Shown here in pieces: positions 1 to 8,724 of a DNA stretch of 64,000 nt (the first letter of the stretch is position 1; the number at the start of each line of letters is the position of its first letter). Source of the DNA: DT-110 sp030148525 (lineage in GTDB: Bacteria; Bacteroidota; Bacteroidia; Chitinophagales; Saprospiraceae); contig OZ245751.1 in the NCBI GenBank assembly GCA_965227445.1, positions 1,798,001-1,862,000 on the forward strand, in the 5' to 3' direction. The notes beneath the pieces are model-generated. The model made no database searches. It was given only the letters and a program-made list of their open reading frames with translations, and was not told the DNA's origin. Both the position numbers and the translations under genes were made by a program.

Positions 1-848
1 AACTTATCAACGACACCACCATTTGAGGAAATATAGCTTTGCGTAAACCAGCAACTCTTCAATATTTTGTGACTGTAAACGAACTCTTCATAATCGAGCG
101 TAATACGGTCTTTTCCATCTGCCGAGATGACTTCGACTAGTTTCCAGCTCGTCATGACGTCTTGAATAAGGGGCTGACTGCCGGAAAAAGAAACCGTTTC
201 ACTCTCAAAATTAGTTCGCTCAATACCATCGTTATCCGATGCTCCGAGGCGGTTCCCAAATACATACTGGACGCCCATTGGAGTGGTAAGAATAAAGCGC
301 ACAAAACGATTGTTCTGGTTTGTGTAGGTAATGCGTACATCTTCCCGACTCGCAAATCGGATCTCACCTGATTCATCGAAGAAAAACTTTCCCGTATATC
401 CCGCCACATTAAAGGAGAACAGATCAGCCTCTCCATCCATATCTCCTTCCGCTACTGCGGTTATATCAGAGTTTGTATCGGTAGGGTGATTGGGTTGGAC
501 CAGGTAACCTACCTCATCGGGTATGCCCAGGACCGTTCGCGAAATCATGCCACCTGCCGAAAGGCTCCATCCAGCTCCAACCCAACTGGCAGGTTGTCCT
601 ACGGAAAGTCCGGAAGCATGATAACTTACGGAGATGGGTAAAGACAAACTTCCGTCTTGTGCTGTGGTAAGTGGAATGGCGATATTCGGAACCCCGGTAA
701 AATGACTGACGGGGATATCTCCGTATTTTCCAAGTGATGCGGCATTTGGGGCAGGCATAGCCACGTCATCGATATAACTGTTCTTGGGTTGGGCGTGTAA
801 GAAGAAAGGAACACACCATAGCAGGCATGCCAGTATTCCAGATCTCAT
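1..848 (-). CDS. RHS/YD-repeat family protein, N-terminal part (runs off window edge)
   Basis: The minus strand is open from an ATG at 848 to the window edge, giving at least 282 residues with no stop. It begins with a signal peptide (MRSGILACLLWCVPFFLHAQ). Next come the segments PNAASLGKYGDIPVSHFTG and VPNIAIPL, then VSYHASG and WVGAGWSLSAGG. This is the usual opening of the very large secreted RHS-repeat proteins of Bacteroidota, in which YD repeats and a variable C-terminal domain follow. The opening is recognised from family knowledge; the repeats and tip lie outside the window. The gene follows the M43-like gene with 20 bases between them, so the two are probably co-transcribed. It could be a polymorphic toxin or a surface protein; the missing C-terminus would decide. 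Confidence 0.75.
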   Translation of the reverse strand, partial: MRSGILACLLWCVPFFLHAQPKNSYIDDVAMPAPNAASLGKYGDIPVSHFTGVPNIAIPLTTAQDGSLSLPISVSYHASGLSVGQPASWVGAGWSLSAGGMISRTVLGIPDEVGYLVQPNHPTDTNSDITAVAEGDMDGEADLFSFNVAGYTGKFFFDESGEIRFASREDVRITYTNQNNRFVRFILTTPMGVQYVFGNRLGASDNDGIERTNFESETVSFSGSQPLIQDVMTSWKLVEVISADGKDRITLDYEEFVYSHKILKSCWFTQSYISSNGGVVDK

Positions 849-868
849 GGATTGGGTGTTTAGGTGGT

Positions 869-2158
869 TTAGTCGATTAAAACAAACTCCGTGCTGTAGG
901 TCGTTTTGCCGCTGCGGATATACAGGTAATACAAGCCACGTGGCCAGTTTCTGGTCGGAATAGATTCGGTGGCAGACATAGCATCTGCAGAGCGGGTCCA
1001 ATGGATGAGTTGATTGCCCAGACTATTGTAGACGAGGATCTCTACCTTTTCTTTGCGAATACTTTCTGATACTCGTAGCTGAATAACATCCTTGGCGGGG
1101 TTAGGAAAGAGTTCCACTTCAAAAGATGGATCTTGCTCACTGGAAAAAGCCAGATCGCTTCTTAAGGGAGTGGAACATTGAAGAGGTGTTTCCCCGAGGT
1201 ATTTTCGGCTCTCCGAATGAGCCAGCAATACCTGCATACGCTTTTTCTGGCCATCGGTAAACATATACAATTGATGATCACGGGAGTTATCCATGAAATT
1301 CATCGTCATCTCGACCGGATTACCCGGACACAAGCTTACGTGACGATAAGGAGAGGCCTTGTAATTGGGTCCACTGTGAATGGGCGTATCAGCGACTCCA
1401 TCGTCCCCGCAATATTGGTATTCGTCCCATAGTTCGTGAAGTCCCAGGTAGCTGCCTACCAGATGAGTCAATGTTCGACCTTGGTGGTAAGGCCAATTTT
1501 CTTGGTTGGTACCAAAAAAATCAAAATCGATAACGATTCCGTCGGTAGCCACCGGCCCGCCCGGCATTTGGGCAAAACCGGCTTTATTATCTTTCAGATC
1601 GACTACCCAAACATTTAAATACCTGGTAGGATCCCAGGGCGAAGCCCCTCCCGTGCGGTCATTTTTCATGTTGTTACCAATAGACCACTGAAGGGTATCG
1701 GTTTGATGGATAAGGACGGTTGGTTGATCTAGCGATCTACTCTCGGGAGAACGAGCCGGGAAACAGAAAGTCAATTCCGCATTCCGCGATCGCTGAGCGA
1801 AGCCCTCCAGAGTATCAGCCCGATGTTTAATTTCCTGTTCTTTGGCAAAATCCTGATTGAGGACAGCCATTTGCTGTACGAAGACATCGCGACTTAAGGC
1901 CGGGCTCTTTGGTCCCGTAAGCACGTGAAAGACAACAGGGATGGAAAATGGTCGGTAGGAAAAACTTGCCTTTTCTTGATCGATGAGTCGGTCTCTATCT
2001 TCCCAACGCTCTAATACAGATGGCTGTTCTTTTGATAAGAATTGCTGATAAGCTTGCGTACCATAATTACGGTACATGTTTTGTTCCTGTGATTCACCGG
2101 ATTGACCATACAGGCCAAAAGTGAGCAGGCATAACAGGGGCACCAAAAGGAATTTCAT
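869..2158 (-). CDS. Secreted M43 (pappalysin)-like protein with degenerate zinc motif and T9SS sorting domain
   Basis: A 429-residue protein with an N-terminal signal peptide (about residues 1-19). Residues 70-315 follow the M43 cytophagalysin/pappalysin plan: IPVVFHVL near 73, a GVADTP segment near 254, and a C-terminal NFMDNSRD...FTDGQKKRM block at 287-308. The expected HExxHxxGxxH motif reads HLVGSYLGLHE at 232-242. The catalytic Glu, the second His and the third His are therefore replaced by Leu, Ser and Glu, with a His one place early. The protein is probably a non-catalytic M43 homologue, or it uses altered ligands. Residues from about 350 (VELFPNPAKD onward) form a type A type IX secretion sorting domain, so it should reach the cell surface or medium. 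It sits just upstream of the RHS-like gene on the same strand. Confidence 0.8.
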   Translation of the reverse strand: MKFLLVPLLCLLTFGLYGQSGESQEQNMYRNYGTQAYQQFLSKEQPSVLERWEDRDRLIDQEKASFSYRPFSIPVVFHVLTGPKSPALSRDVFVQQMAVLNQDFAKEQEIKHRADTLEGFAQRSRNAELTFCFPARSPESRSLDQPTVLIHQTDTLQWSIGNNMKNDRTGGASPWDPTRYLNVWVVDLKDNKAGFAQMPGGPVATDGIVIDFDFFGTNQENWPYHQGRTLTHLVGSYLGLHELWDEYQYCGDDGVADTPIHSGPNYKASPYRHVSLCPGNPVEMTMNFMDNSRDHQLYMFTDGQKKRMQVLLAHSESRKYLGETPLQCSTPLRSDLAFSSEQDPSFEVELFPNPAKDVIQLRVSESIRKEKVEILVYNSLGNQLIHWTRSADAMSATESIPTRNWPRGLYYLYIRSGKTTYSTEFVLID

Positions 2159-2555
2159 TAGGGTGGGTTTTAAGTTGCTGGGATGTTAGAACAGGTAGAA
2201 AATAAGAAAAAACCCGATAATGAAACGAATTACACTTATAGATAAAGAGAAAAAATAGCCAAATAGAAACCTGCCTGTACCGGTAAAAAGATCGAGACAT
2301 TTTGTTGAACAAACCGTTACCTTTGTATTCTCCACCTAGAATCGTTTCTGGATCCCGTAAGGATTTGAACGATCATTAAAGTGTGATCCAGCAGGCCAGC
2401 TCTATCTCACCTGACTGGATCATCTTAAGTTTGAATTCGGACTTAAAAATCCTACGTTTCCTTTTCATAATCTGTGGCTAATTTTCTGTTTTCACCAACT
2501 AACAACTAAGCCACTGGCTCGAATTTTTTGGGAAGCTCATACTGATTGTCGGGCC
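2159..2555. other. Intergenic, 397 bases, no gene seen
   Basis: The stretch separates the M43-like gene from the end of the mannosidase operon. It should carry the promoter of the M43-like gene and the operon's terminator. I could not find a convincing TTG/TAnnTTTG pair on the minus strand or a clear hairpin. Short open frames here have no recognisable features. Confidence 0.4.
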
Positions 2556-4199
2556 CTAAGGGATGACTTCGACCAGTAGAACCTTCGTACCCTCACTGGC
2601 CTGAGCCCGGATAGTAGCTTCACACGATGCTGGCAAAATGATCACCTGAAAGGCCTCCAGGATTTTCGTTTCACCTACCGGGTTGAGTAAGGATACGGAT
2701 GCCCCTCCCAGATGGCATAATATCCGCAGACGTCCCGAGGGTAACCCGCGTACACTGCCACTCTCCACCTCCCAGTATTGCCAGTTCACCCGTGATGAAT
2801 CGGGATTGGGAGTCTGAAAAGATTGGATACGCATTGCATCATTAGGTACTTTTTCAATACAGGCAGACAATTGTTCCTGGGTGATTGCCGCGCCTGGCTG
2901 CTGCTTGCGTTGCAGGAGTTGACGCCACAGAGAAGGTCCGGTACTTAGATGAATCATTTCCAGGTCGATTCCCATGCTGTGGATATGGCCACCAGGTACG
3001 GACAAAGAGGTTAAACGCTCTGGAGTCAGATCACTTAACAACTTGCGGGGCACCTTCTTGTCAGGTACGGGCAGGTTGTCCAGTGGTGTATCGGTACCGG
3101 TAAGACCAGTCTCTTTCAGTCCGGCAAGTAATTCGGCTTCGGGGCCCGTTTGCAAAAAGAGGTAGTGGTCGGTGTGATTCATGGTTGGCAGGGCGGGAAA
3201 CAGGGATTGAAAAGCAGCATCGGAAGGGTAGTAGACCATTTCGTGCCACTCCAATTGACGCCGGTCGAGGTGTTCCATTCGCAGTGGAAGCACGGGAACT
3301 GAGCCATCATTTTCAAAGCTTCCGGCAAAGGCATCGGGTTGGAAATACCATACATTCAGGGCCGGAAATTCCACTAATTCCCCATCGATGCGAAATAGCA
3401 AATTATCCTCTTCCAGATCCAACGGAAATGTGGCCGGCAGATCGTTGGTAGCTGCTCGCTCTACGGGTTGATCCCACAAGCTGGGGTCAAAAAACGGAGC
3501 GAGTGTTAGTGGCTGACGGGTGGCCAGTTTCAGTCCCGAGCGGATAACTTCGCCCACGGCTAGTTTTGGTTGTTGCCAGTTATTGGTTTCCAGGAAAAAA
3601 TCACAAGTGGGGATCAATTGTCGTTTGATAGCATCGGCCATTGGCCATTCCAGGTAATAAGCCCAGGGAAGGCGCTGAGAGAAGGGCGTTTGCCGGTTGT
3701 CCATCCCCAGATTGCCCACCTCCTGCCGACGCATGCGCTGGAGCAATTCCCAACGCGACAGATCCGAATACACCAACACATCAGATTCCCACACCCGGTG
3801 TGCACCCACCCCGTGGATCAGAATGATGCCCGCTGTAAAGGAGTCAATAGTCTCGTGCAGACTGGAGAGCTTGGTCTCATCAAAATAGGCCGAAAGATCC
3901 ACTGGGAAGCTTGTTCCCGGTGGTGGGGCAGGACTGAATAGCTGTGCCCCCAACTGGCGGATCTCGCCCTCTTCCCGGTACAGGTCTTCCGCACGGCAGA
4001 CCACATCGGGTTGGAGAGAGGCTTTAAGGGCACTCATATCCAGACCCGTATAGGTGCCGGGGTAGCACTCAACCGTCACGACCACCCGGGTTTTGTCCAG
4101 TTTTTGGATATGACCGAGCAGGGCCTGACCGATAGCAGACCATCCGGACCAGCAGGAATCGGACGAATTGGGAATGTCGATGTATGGCTTCTGGCGCAT
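2556..4199 (-). CDS. Divergent class I mannose-6-phosphate isomerase-like protein
   Basis: A 547-residue protein without signal peptide, hence cytoplasmic. The second half resembles the long ManA-like proteins of Bacteroidota. It has LTLAPFFDPSLW near 230 (compare the usual PFFDPGVWGGQW), an NLLFRIDGELVEFPALN segment, a MEHLDRRQLEWHEMV block at about 305-325, and PGGHIHSMG near 403, matching the PAGTVHCSG segment. In the family the first block carries a QxH metal-binding pair (LSLQVHP); here the line reads LEWHEMV, so those ligands look altered. The first about 230 residues carry no motif I can name. It is the last gene of the DeoR-GH92 operon, 15 bases after the GHL10 gene. A role in mannose phosphate handling or sugar sensing is suggested by context only. 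Confidence 0.5.
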   Translation of the reverse strand: MRQKPYIDIPNSSDSCWSGWSAIGQALLGHIQKLDKTRVVVTVECYPGTYTGLDMSALKASLQPDVVCRAEDLYREEGEIRQLGAQLFSPAPPPGTSFPVDLSAYFDETKLSSLHETIDSFTAGIILIHGVGAHRVWESDVLVYSDLSRWELLQRMRRQEVGNLGMDNRQTPFSQRLPWAYYLEWPMADAIKRQLIPTCDFFLETNNWQQPKLAVGEVIRSGLKLATRQPLTLAPFFDPSLWDQPVERAATNDLPATFPLDLEEDNLLFRIDGELVEFPALNVWYFQPDAFAGSFENDGSVPVLPLRMEHLDRRQLEWHEMVYYPSDAAFQSLFPALPTMNHTDHYLFLQTGPEAELLAGLKETGLTGTDTPLDNLPVPDKKVPRKLLSDLTPERLTSLSVPGGHIHSMGIDLEMIHLSTGPSLWRQLLQRKQQPGAAITQEQLSACIEKVPNDAMRIQSFQTPNPDSSRVNWQYWEVESGSVRGLPSGRLRILCHLGGASVSLLNPVGETKILEAFQVIILPASCEATIRAQASEGTKVLLVEVIP

Positions 4200-4214
4200 G
4201 CCGGTGATACAGTT

Positions 4215-5369
4215 TTAGCTGGTTACTTTTTTTAGTGCCTTCCAGTGAGCGTCCTGCATAGCTCCCAGGGCAAAAAAGGACGAACCAGAAGCGCCCCCAT
4301 CCAGTCCTTCCCGGATGGCTGCATCCAATTGTTCCGGTTCGATCTCCGGAATAAACAAGCCGGAATAAATTGGCTTTGGAGTGTCCATCCGCTCCAGGGC
4401 TTTGCGGGTATGTTCCTGGATGAAGTCAAGATCCCGCTCGTAGAAGTTGTGATAGAGCATGGGCAGGAAGGCATCCAGGTCCCAGGTGTGCCACGCCTGG
4501 CGCACACTTTCCCAGTTGGGGAATACCGCCGCGGTGATCATTTTGCCTTGCTGCCTGGCTTCCGGTATCAGGCGGTTGTTTACCATATTACTTACCGCAT
4601 CGTAACGGAATTGTCGCCATTCCTCATTGGCTGCCGGATCTTCCAGGTCAGTCAGGGGGTCAATTCCCGTTTGCTCTTTAAACTGCTCCCGGCAATAGGT
4701 GGAGTAGCTGTAGTCGTATTGAGGGTATTCCTTATCCTGTACGATATCGTACTTGGGCTGCAGCCCCTTGGCCAGGATCACGTCGGGCAGGCGTACGTAG
4801 TCGAGGTGTACGCCATCGACCTCGGGAATGCGGGCCAGCGAAGCTACGTTTCCGGCTACATAGTCTTGCACCTCAGGGTGGCATGGGCACATGAATTTAT
4901 AATAGGGTACATAAGCCGGGTCGGTATGGGCGGGTTCACCCAGGCCATTTACGGCATACCAGTCGGGATGCTTTTCCACCATGTCGGCATTGGTCAGGGG
5001 CATAGTCCACATCCAGGCGTGAAATTCCATGCCCAACTCGTGACACATGGGAGCGATGCGGGACACGAGATCTTCCTGCATGGGGAGCTGACCTCCTTGG
5101 TAAAAGGTGCTGTTGCCATTGTAGACTTCCAGGAGCAAGGCGTTAATGCCGGCCTCTCGCGCCTGGGAGAGTTTGGCCTTCCAGTCATCATTGGTCCAGT
5201 CGGCTTGCGGGCGGGCCCAGATCCAGAATTTTTCCTTTTCGGTAAGGATAGGTTGTGTGGAGTTGCCGGATTCCTGGCTGTTGTTTTGACAAGAGGAAAG
5301 CAACCAGGAGGAAGCCGTCAGGCTCAACGCTCCGGTACCCAGGTGTTTTAGAAATGTACGTTTGTCCAT
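4215..5369 (-). CDS. GHL10 (DUF187) family glycoside-hydrolase-like lipoprotein
   Basis: The start at 5369 gives MDKRTFLKHLGTGALSLTAS followed by SWLLSSC, a lipoprotein signal. A longer frame upstream adds 11 residues that hide this signal. The ATG lies one base after the stop of the preceding gene, which suggests translational coupling. The 384-residue protein has the GHL10 TIM-barrel signature: an opening FWIWARPQ, LSQAREAGINALLLEVY near 70, HAWMWTMPL near 120, and VDGVHLDYVRLP near 190. Members of this family are presumed glycosidases acting on extracellular glycans; activity is rarely known. Its neighbours are a CBM9-like protein and a GH92 enzyme. A second 384-residue GHL10 protein lies at 33816-34970, but the two are only distantly alike. 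Confidence 0.75.
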   Translation of the reverse strand: MDKRTFLKHLGTGALSLTASSWLLSSCQNNSQESGNSTQPILTEKEKFWIWARPQADWTNDDWKAKLSQAREAGINALLLEVYNGNSTFYQGGQLPMQEDLVSRIAPMCHELGMEFHAWMWTMPLTNADMVEKHPDWYAVNGLGEPAHTDPAYVPYYKFMCPCHPEVQDYVAGNVASLARIPEVDGVHLDYVRLPDVILAKGLQPKYDIVQDKEYPQYDYSYSTYCREQFKEQTGIDPLTDLEDPAANEEWRQFRYDAVSNMVNNRLIPEARQQGKMITAAVFPNWESVRQAWHTWDLDAFLPMLYHNFYERDLDFIQEHTRKALERMDTPKPIYSGLFIPEIEPEQLDAAIREGLDGGASGSSFFALGAMQDAHWKALKKVTS

Positions 5370-5370
5370 G

Positions 5371-6438
5371 TTAGCGTGCTTTTTTTCGGGAAATATGGCC
5401 ATCCTGGTCGATGGTCCAGCGGAAATTATTAGCTATCGTACTGGCACGAAAAAAATCGGTGCCGGCCTGTATGTCCAATTCAATTCCGGGAAAGTCTTTC
5501 CTGGAACCGTAATGTCCTTCTCTTTCGCGAAATCCTTGCTGGGCGTAGTAGTGTTGCCACAGTTGCCACCTGGTTTCTGTTTCGGCTTTCGCCAAAATTC
5601 GACCTTTCGAAGCGCTTTTTTGTTCGCGGGTGAATTGCACCAGTCCCCAGGTTTCGGGTTGGTGCATGGCGATTGCCCCCTGGGGTGACCACACCCAATT
5701 GTGTTCGGGGAACGGCTTGCCGGTTGCGGGATCAATTTGTTTTTGGTAAGTGCCATTTGGGGCTTCGGTACGCCACTGTACCCGGGAAAAATTGACCCAC
5801 CATATCTCGCCGTTTCGGGGTACACCGGGATGGCGTGCGGCTTCTTCGAGTACTGACCAGGGCAGTGCGACCTCGATCGTCCAACCCCGATCGGTGTCGG
5901 TTGGATCATTCAGGGTGCCCTCCAGGTGAACGGCGTGTTGAATACCCCTGATGTCCCAGGCGTCGATGGCGTGTCCGCCATTGCGGTAGGGTTTGGTTAG
6001 CAGGAGGTCCCAGATGGTATTCAGCGCGTTGATTTCCAGCTCGTAATAGTGGTGGGTGTCACCGTCGGGATCAATAAAGATTTCAAAATCATTTTCGTGG
6101 AAGATGACCATATCCCGTTGGTCATAGGTTGCCCAGATATGAGGTTCTTCCAATTCAGCGCCTATGTAAAAGTAGTTGGAATCCCACCGCATTTTTACCC
6201 GGGTGTCGAAATAGGGTTTTGGGCGGATATCACCCTCGATATCCCGGAATAAATTGCTGGCTGGTGCTTCGGTCCACACTGCTTCCTCGAGCTTGCCGTC
6301 AATGGTTGGCGCCTGATCAGTATACCAGCAGGAGTATGCCTGCGGGGCATAGGTGTAGTCGGCATGCTGTTGGGCTGCCAGTAAGACGGGCATCAGAACC
6401 AAAAGGAATAATAGCGTGCGAAAGATCATAGGGTTCAA
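5371..6438 (-). CDS. Secreted CBM9-like carbohydrate-binding protein
   Basis: A 355-residue protein with a signal peptide (MIFRTLLFLLVLMPVLLAAQ). Residues about 35-260 match the CBM9-like fold: APTIDGKLEEAVWTEAP near 44, VKMRWDSNYFYIGAELEEP near 80, and ENDFEIFIDPDGD near 115 followed by YYELEINALN. RGWTIEVALPW comes near 188 and WWVNFSRVQW near 215. Family members bind sugars or sit beside glycosidases; no catalytic residues are expected. It begins one base after the GH92 stop and is followed after one base by the GHL10 gene, so all three are translated from one message. The C-terminal 70 residues have no match I recognise. A copy of the 14-base hairpin motif lies inside it at 5584-5597. Confidence 0.75.
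   Translation of the reverse strand: MNPMIFRTLLFLLVLMPVLLAAQQHADYTYAPQAYSCWYTDQAPTIDGKLEEAVWTEAPASNLFRDIEGDIRPKPYFDTRVKMRWDSNYFYIGAELEEPHIWATYDQRDMVIFHENDFEIFIDPDGDTHHYYELEINALNTIWDLLLTKPYRNGGHAIDAWDIRGIQHAVHLEGTLNDPTDTDRGWTIEVALPWSVLEEAARHPGVPRNGEIWWVNFSRVQWRTEAPNGTYQKQIDPATGKPFPEHNWVWSPQGAIAMHQPETWGLVQFTREQKSASKGRILAKAETETRWQLWQHYYAQQGFREREGHYGSRKDFPGIELDIQAGTDFFRASTIANNFRWTIDQDGHISRKKAR
5584..5597 (-). repeat. 14-base hairpin motif, copy 1 (TTTTGGCGAAAGCC)
   Basis: Inside the CBM9-like gene, coding strand, read as ILAKA. Stem GGC/GCC, loop GAAA. The consensus of all 16 copies is TTTT-GSC-GDAA-GSC (D = A/G/T). Confidence 0.85.
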
Positions 6439-8724
6439 TTATTTTTTTGGCGTATTGCCGCGGGTAATCAATAAAATACCTCCCTCCACCAGATCCTGGT
6501 GGGAAATAAAGAAGTTGTCGATTACCCGGTTATTCCATTTGATCGATTGCAGGAAGGTACCCTCGCCCGTGTCGGGTTTGGGAGCCTCAATGCGAATCGA
6601 TTCCCCCGGGTAATAGTCCGGATCGAGCTGAATGGTTACCGATTCAAGCGAAGGTGTGACCAGGGCGTAATCCATATCGGCCGGGCAAACCGGATAGAAG
6701 CCCATCATGCTGAATACCAGCCAGGCCGAAAGAGTGCCTGTATCGTCATTTCCGGGAATGCCACCGGGTTCCAGGGTGTAGTACTCGGCGATGATATCGT
6801 GCACTTGCTGCTGGCTTCGCCATTCCTGACCGGGTACGTAATTGAACAGGAAGGGGTAGGTGATATCTGGTTCGTTTGCCACGTCGTAATTGTCGGTAGC
6901 AAAGCAGGTCACTAACTCGCGAGCAAACTTCTCCGGACCGCCCAGTTCTCCAATGAGCCCGCGAATATCATGGGGCACGTAGAAGCGGTATTGCCAGGCA
7001 GTACCCTCCACAAACCCGGGTACGGGTTCAAAGTTTTTGCCCTGTTCGGGATCGAATGCTTCAAAGAAGGTCCCATCGCTATATTTCGGACGCAGCATGC
7101 CCGTTTCCGGATCTAAGTATTGGCGATACCCCAATGATCGCTTTTGGAACAAAGCCGCATCGGATTCATTCCCCAGTGCCTGTGCCAATTGCCCCAGTGT
7201 CCAGTCTGAAAGGTAGTACTCCAGTGCCGTCGATACGCTGCCACCCCAGGTGTCTTCCCGGTCCATGGGCACGTAGCCCAGACGATGGTAGGCATCAATG
7301 CCCGGTCGTAAAGGGTTGTCGGATTCCGCCGTAGTGGCAGCCTTGCGGGCGGCCTGGTAGGCCGTTTCAACGTCGAATCCGCGGATGCCCCGCAACCAGG
7401 TGTCGGCAATGACCGGAGTGGCCGGGTCACCCACCATGACCTGGGTTTCCATGCTCAGTAATTCCCATTTGGGTAACCAACCGCTTTCCCGGTACATATC
7501 GACCATGGATTGTACCATGGCTTCCTGGATTTCCGGATAAACGAGCGATAATAAGGGGTGTACGTTACGGTAGGTATCCCATAAACTGAAGATGCTGTAG
7601 CGATTGCGCCCCTCTACGGTACCAATACCCGGTTTGCCCAACAGCGGATATTCCCCGTTCACATCCTGCAAGATGCTGGGGTGGATCAGAGTGTGGTAGA
7701 GGGCCGTATAGAACCGGGTTTTATCATCATCTTCGCCCTCGATCCGGATGCGCCCCAATAGTTTATTCCATTGATCGTAATTGGCCTTCCGAACACCTGC
7801 AAAGTCAAAGGACGGCTGCTCGGCATCGAGGTTTTTCCGGGCATTTTCGACACTTACGTAGGAGATACCCACTTGTGCCTCGATGATGTCTCCATCTTCG
7901 GTATTGAAGGTAAAATAAGCCCCTACTTCATCGCCCGACAACTCGTACCTATACCCGGGGTAGGGCTTTATGGTGTCGTTATAACCAACCCAGTCTTTTT
8001 CCACACCCCGGTAGGCCGGCATGGTCTTGAAGCCACCAAAAGACTCGGCCGCTTTGCTGAATCGAGCTACGAAGTAGACCGGACGTACGTCTTGTGGATT
8101 ATAGCAAAAGGTACCGATCGTGCGGTGGCCTTCCACTTCGGTAGGGGATACGATGCGCAGGGACCCTCCGGTTTCGTTAGTCAGGCTCAGCCCGAGGTTG
8201 AGGAGAATATGCGATTTTCCGGCCGGAAAAGTATAGCGGCTCAATCCGGTGCGCACCGTGCTGGTAGCCTCCACTTTGATATCGTATGCATCCAGGGTGC
8301 AGGTGTAATACCCGGGCATTGCACGCTCGTCGGAATAGGTGCTGCCGTACTGTTCGGGATCCAAATTCAGATCACCGTGCGTAGGCATCAGCAGGATGGT
8401 TCCAAGGTCGGGACAGCCCACCCCGCTAAGGTTGACATGGCTGAAGCCGGTGAGAAAGCCATTTTCGTGAATGTACCCACGTGAGTTCCAGGCGGCATCC
8501 TTTTCGATGGGGTTTTCGGCTCCTTCCCGAAAGGCTACATTGAAAGGCAGCACAGAGGCTAATCCGTGCGGGTAATGTGGGCCGGGATGTGTGGCACCGT
8601 AGTTGGATGTGCCGATGAAAGGGTCGACCCAATCCGCCGGCGTTTGCCCGGTCATAACTACACCGGGTAGCAGCCAGGCAATCAGGCTAACCAGTAAGGG
8701 GCGGTATGTGGAGATACTATTCAT
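6439..8724 (-). CDS. GH92 alpha-mannosidase
   Basis: A 761-residue secreted enzyme of family GH92, which removes alpha-linked mannose by a calcium-dependent inverting mechanism. The start at 8724 gives a signal peptide (MNSISTYRPLLVSLIAWLLP). The ATG overlaps the stop of the DeoR gene as ATGA, so the longer upstream frame is not used. Family marks include WVDPFIGTSNYGATHPG at the N-terminus, GFSHVNLSGVGCPDLG near 105, SLWDTYRNVHPL near 385 and SVSTALEYYLSDW near 500 (the family's acid Glu region). YVPHDIRG lies near 585 and GNDDTGTLSAWLVFSMMGFYP near 655 (the base Asp region). Linkage preference cannot be told from sequence. It is one of three GH92 genes within 11 kb. Confidence 0.93.
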   Translation of the reverse strand: MNSISTYRPLLVSLIAWLLPGVVMTGQTPADWVDPFIGTSNYGATHPGPHYPHGLASVLPFNVAFREGAENPIEKDAAWNSRGYIHENGFLTGFSHVNLSGVGCPDLGTILLMPTHGDLNLDPEQYGSTYSDERAMPGYYTCTLDAYDIKVEATSTVRTGLSRYTFPAGKSHILLNLGLSLTNETGGSLRIVSPTEVEGHRTIGTFCYNPQDVRPVYFVARFSKAAESFGGFKTMPAYRGVEKDWVGYNDTIKPYPGYRYELSGDEVGAYFTFNTEDGDIIEAQVGISYVSVENARKNLDAEQPSFDFAGVRKANYDQWNKLLGRIRIEGEDDDKTRFYTALYHTLIHPSILQDVNGEYPLLGKPGIGTVEGRNRYSIFSLWDTYRNVHPLLSLVYPEIQEAMVQSMVDMYRESGWLPKWELLSMETQVMVGDPATPVIADTWLRGIRGFDVETAYQAARKAATTAESDNPLRPGIDAYHRLGYVPMDREDTWGGSVSTALEYYLSDWTLGQLAQALGNESDAALFQKRSLGYRQYLDPETGMLRPKYSDGTFFEAFDPEQGKNFEPVPGFVEGTAWQYRFYVPHDIRGLIGELGGPEKFARELVTCFATDNYDVANEPDITYPFLFNYVPGQEWRSQQQVHDIIAEYYTLEPGGIPGNDDTGTLSAWLVFSMMGFYPVCPADMDYALVTPSLESVTIQLDPDYYPGESIRIEAPKPDTGEGTFLQSIKWNNRVIDNFFISHQDLVEGGILLITRGNTPKK

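Noticed and set aside
2318..2325. TACCTTTG, a perfect -7 box on the plus strand
   Set aside because: No TTG at 19-21 bases upstream and no plus-strand gene downstream.
4245..5351. A 368-codon plus-strand frame opposite the GHL10 gene
   Set aside because: It is an antisense shadow: the minus strand encodes a clear GHL10 lipoprotein coupled to its neighbours, and the plus frame has no family marks.
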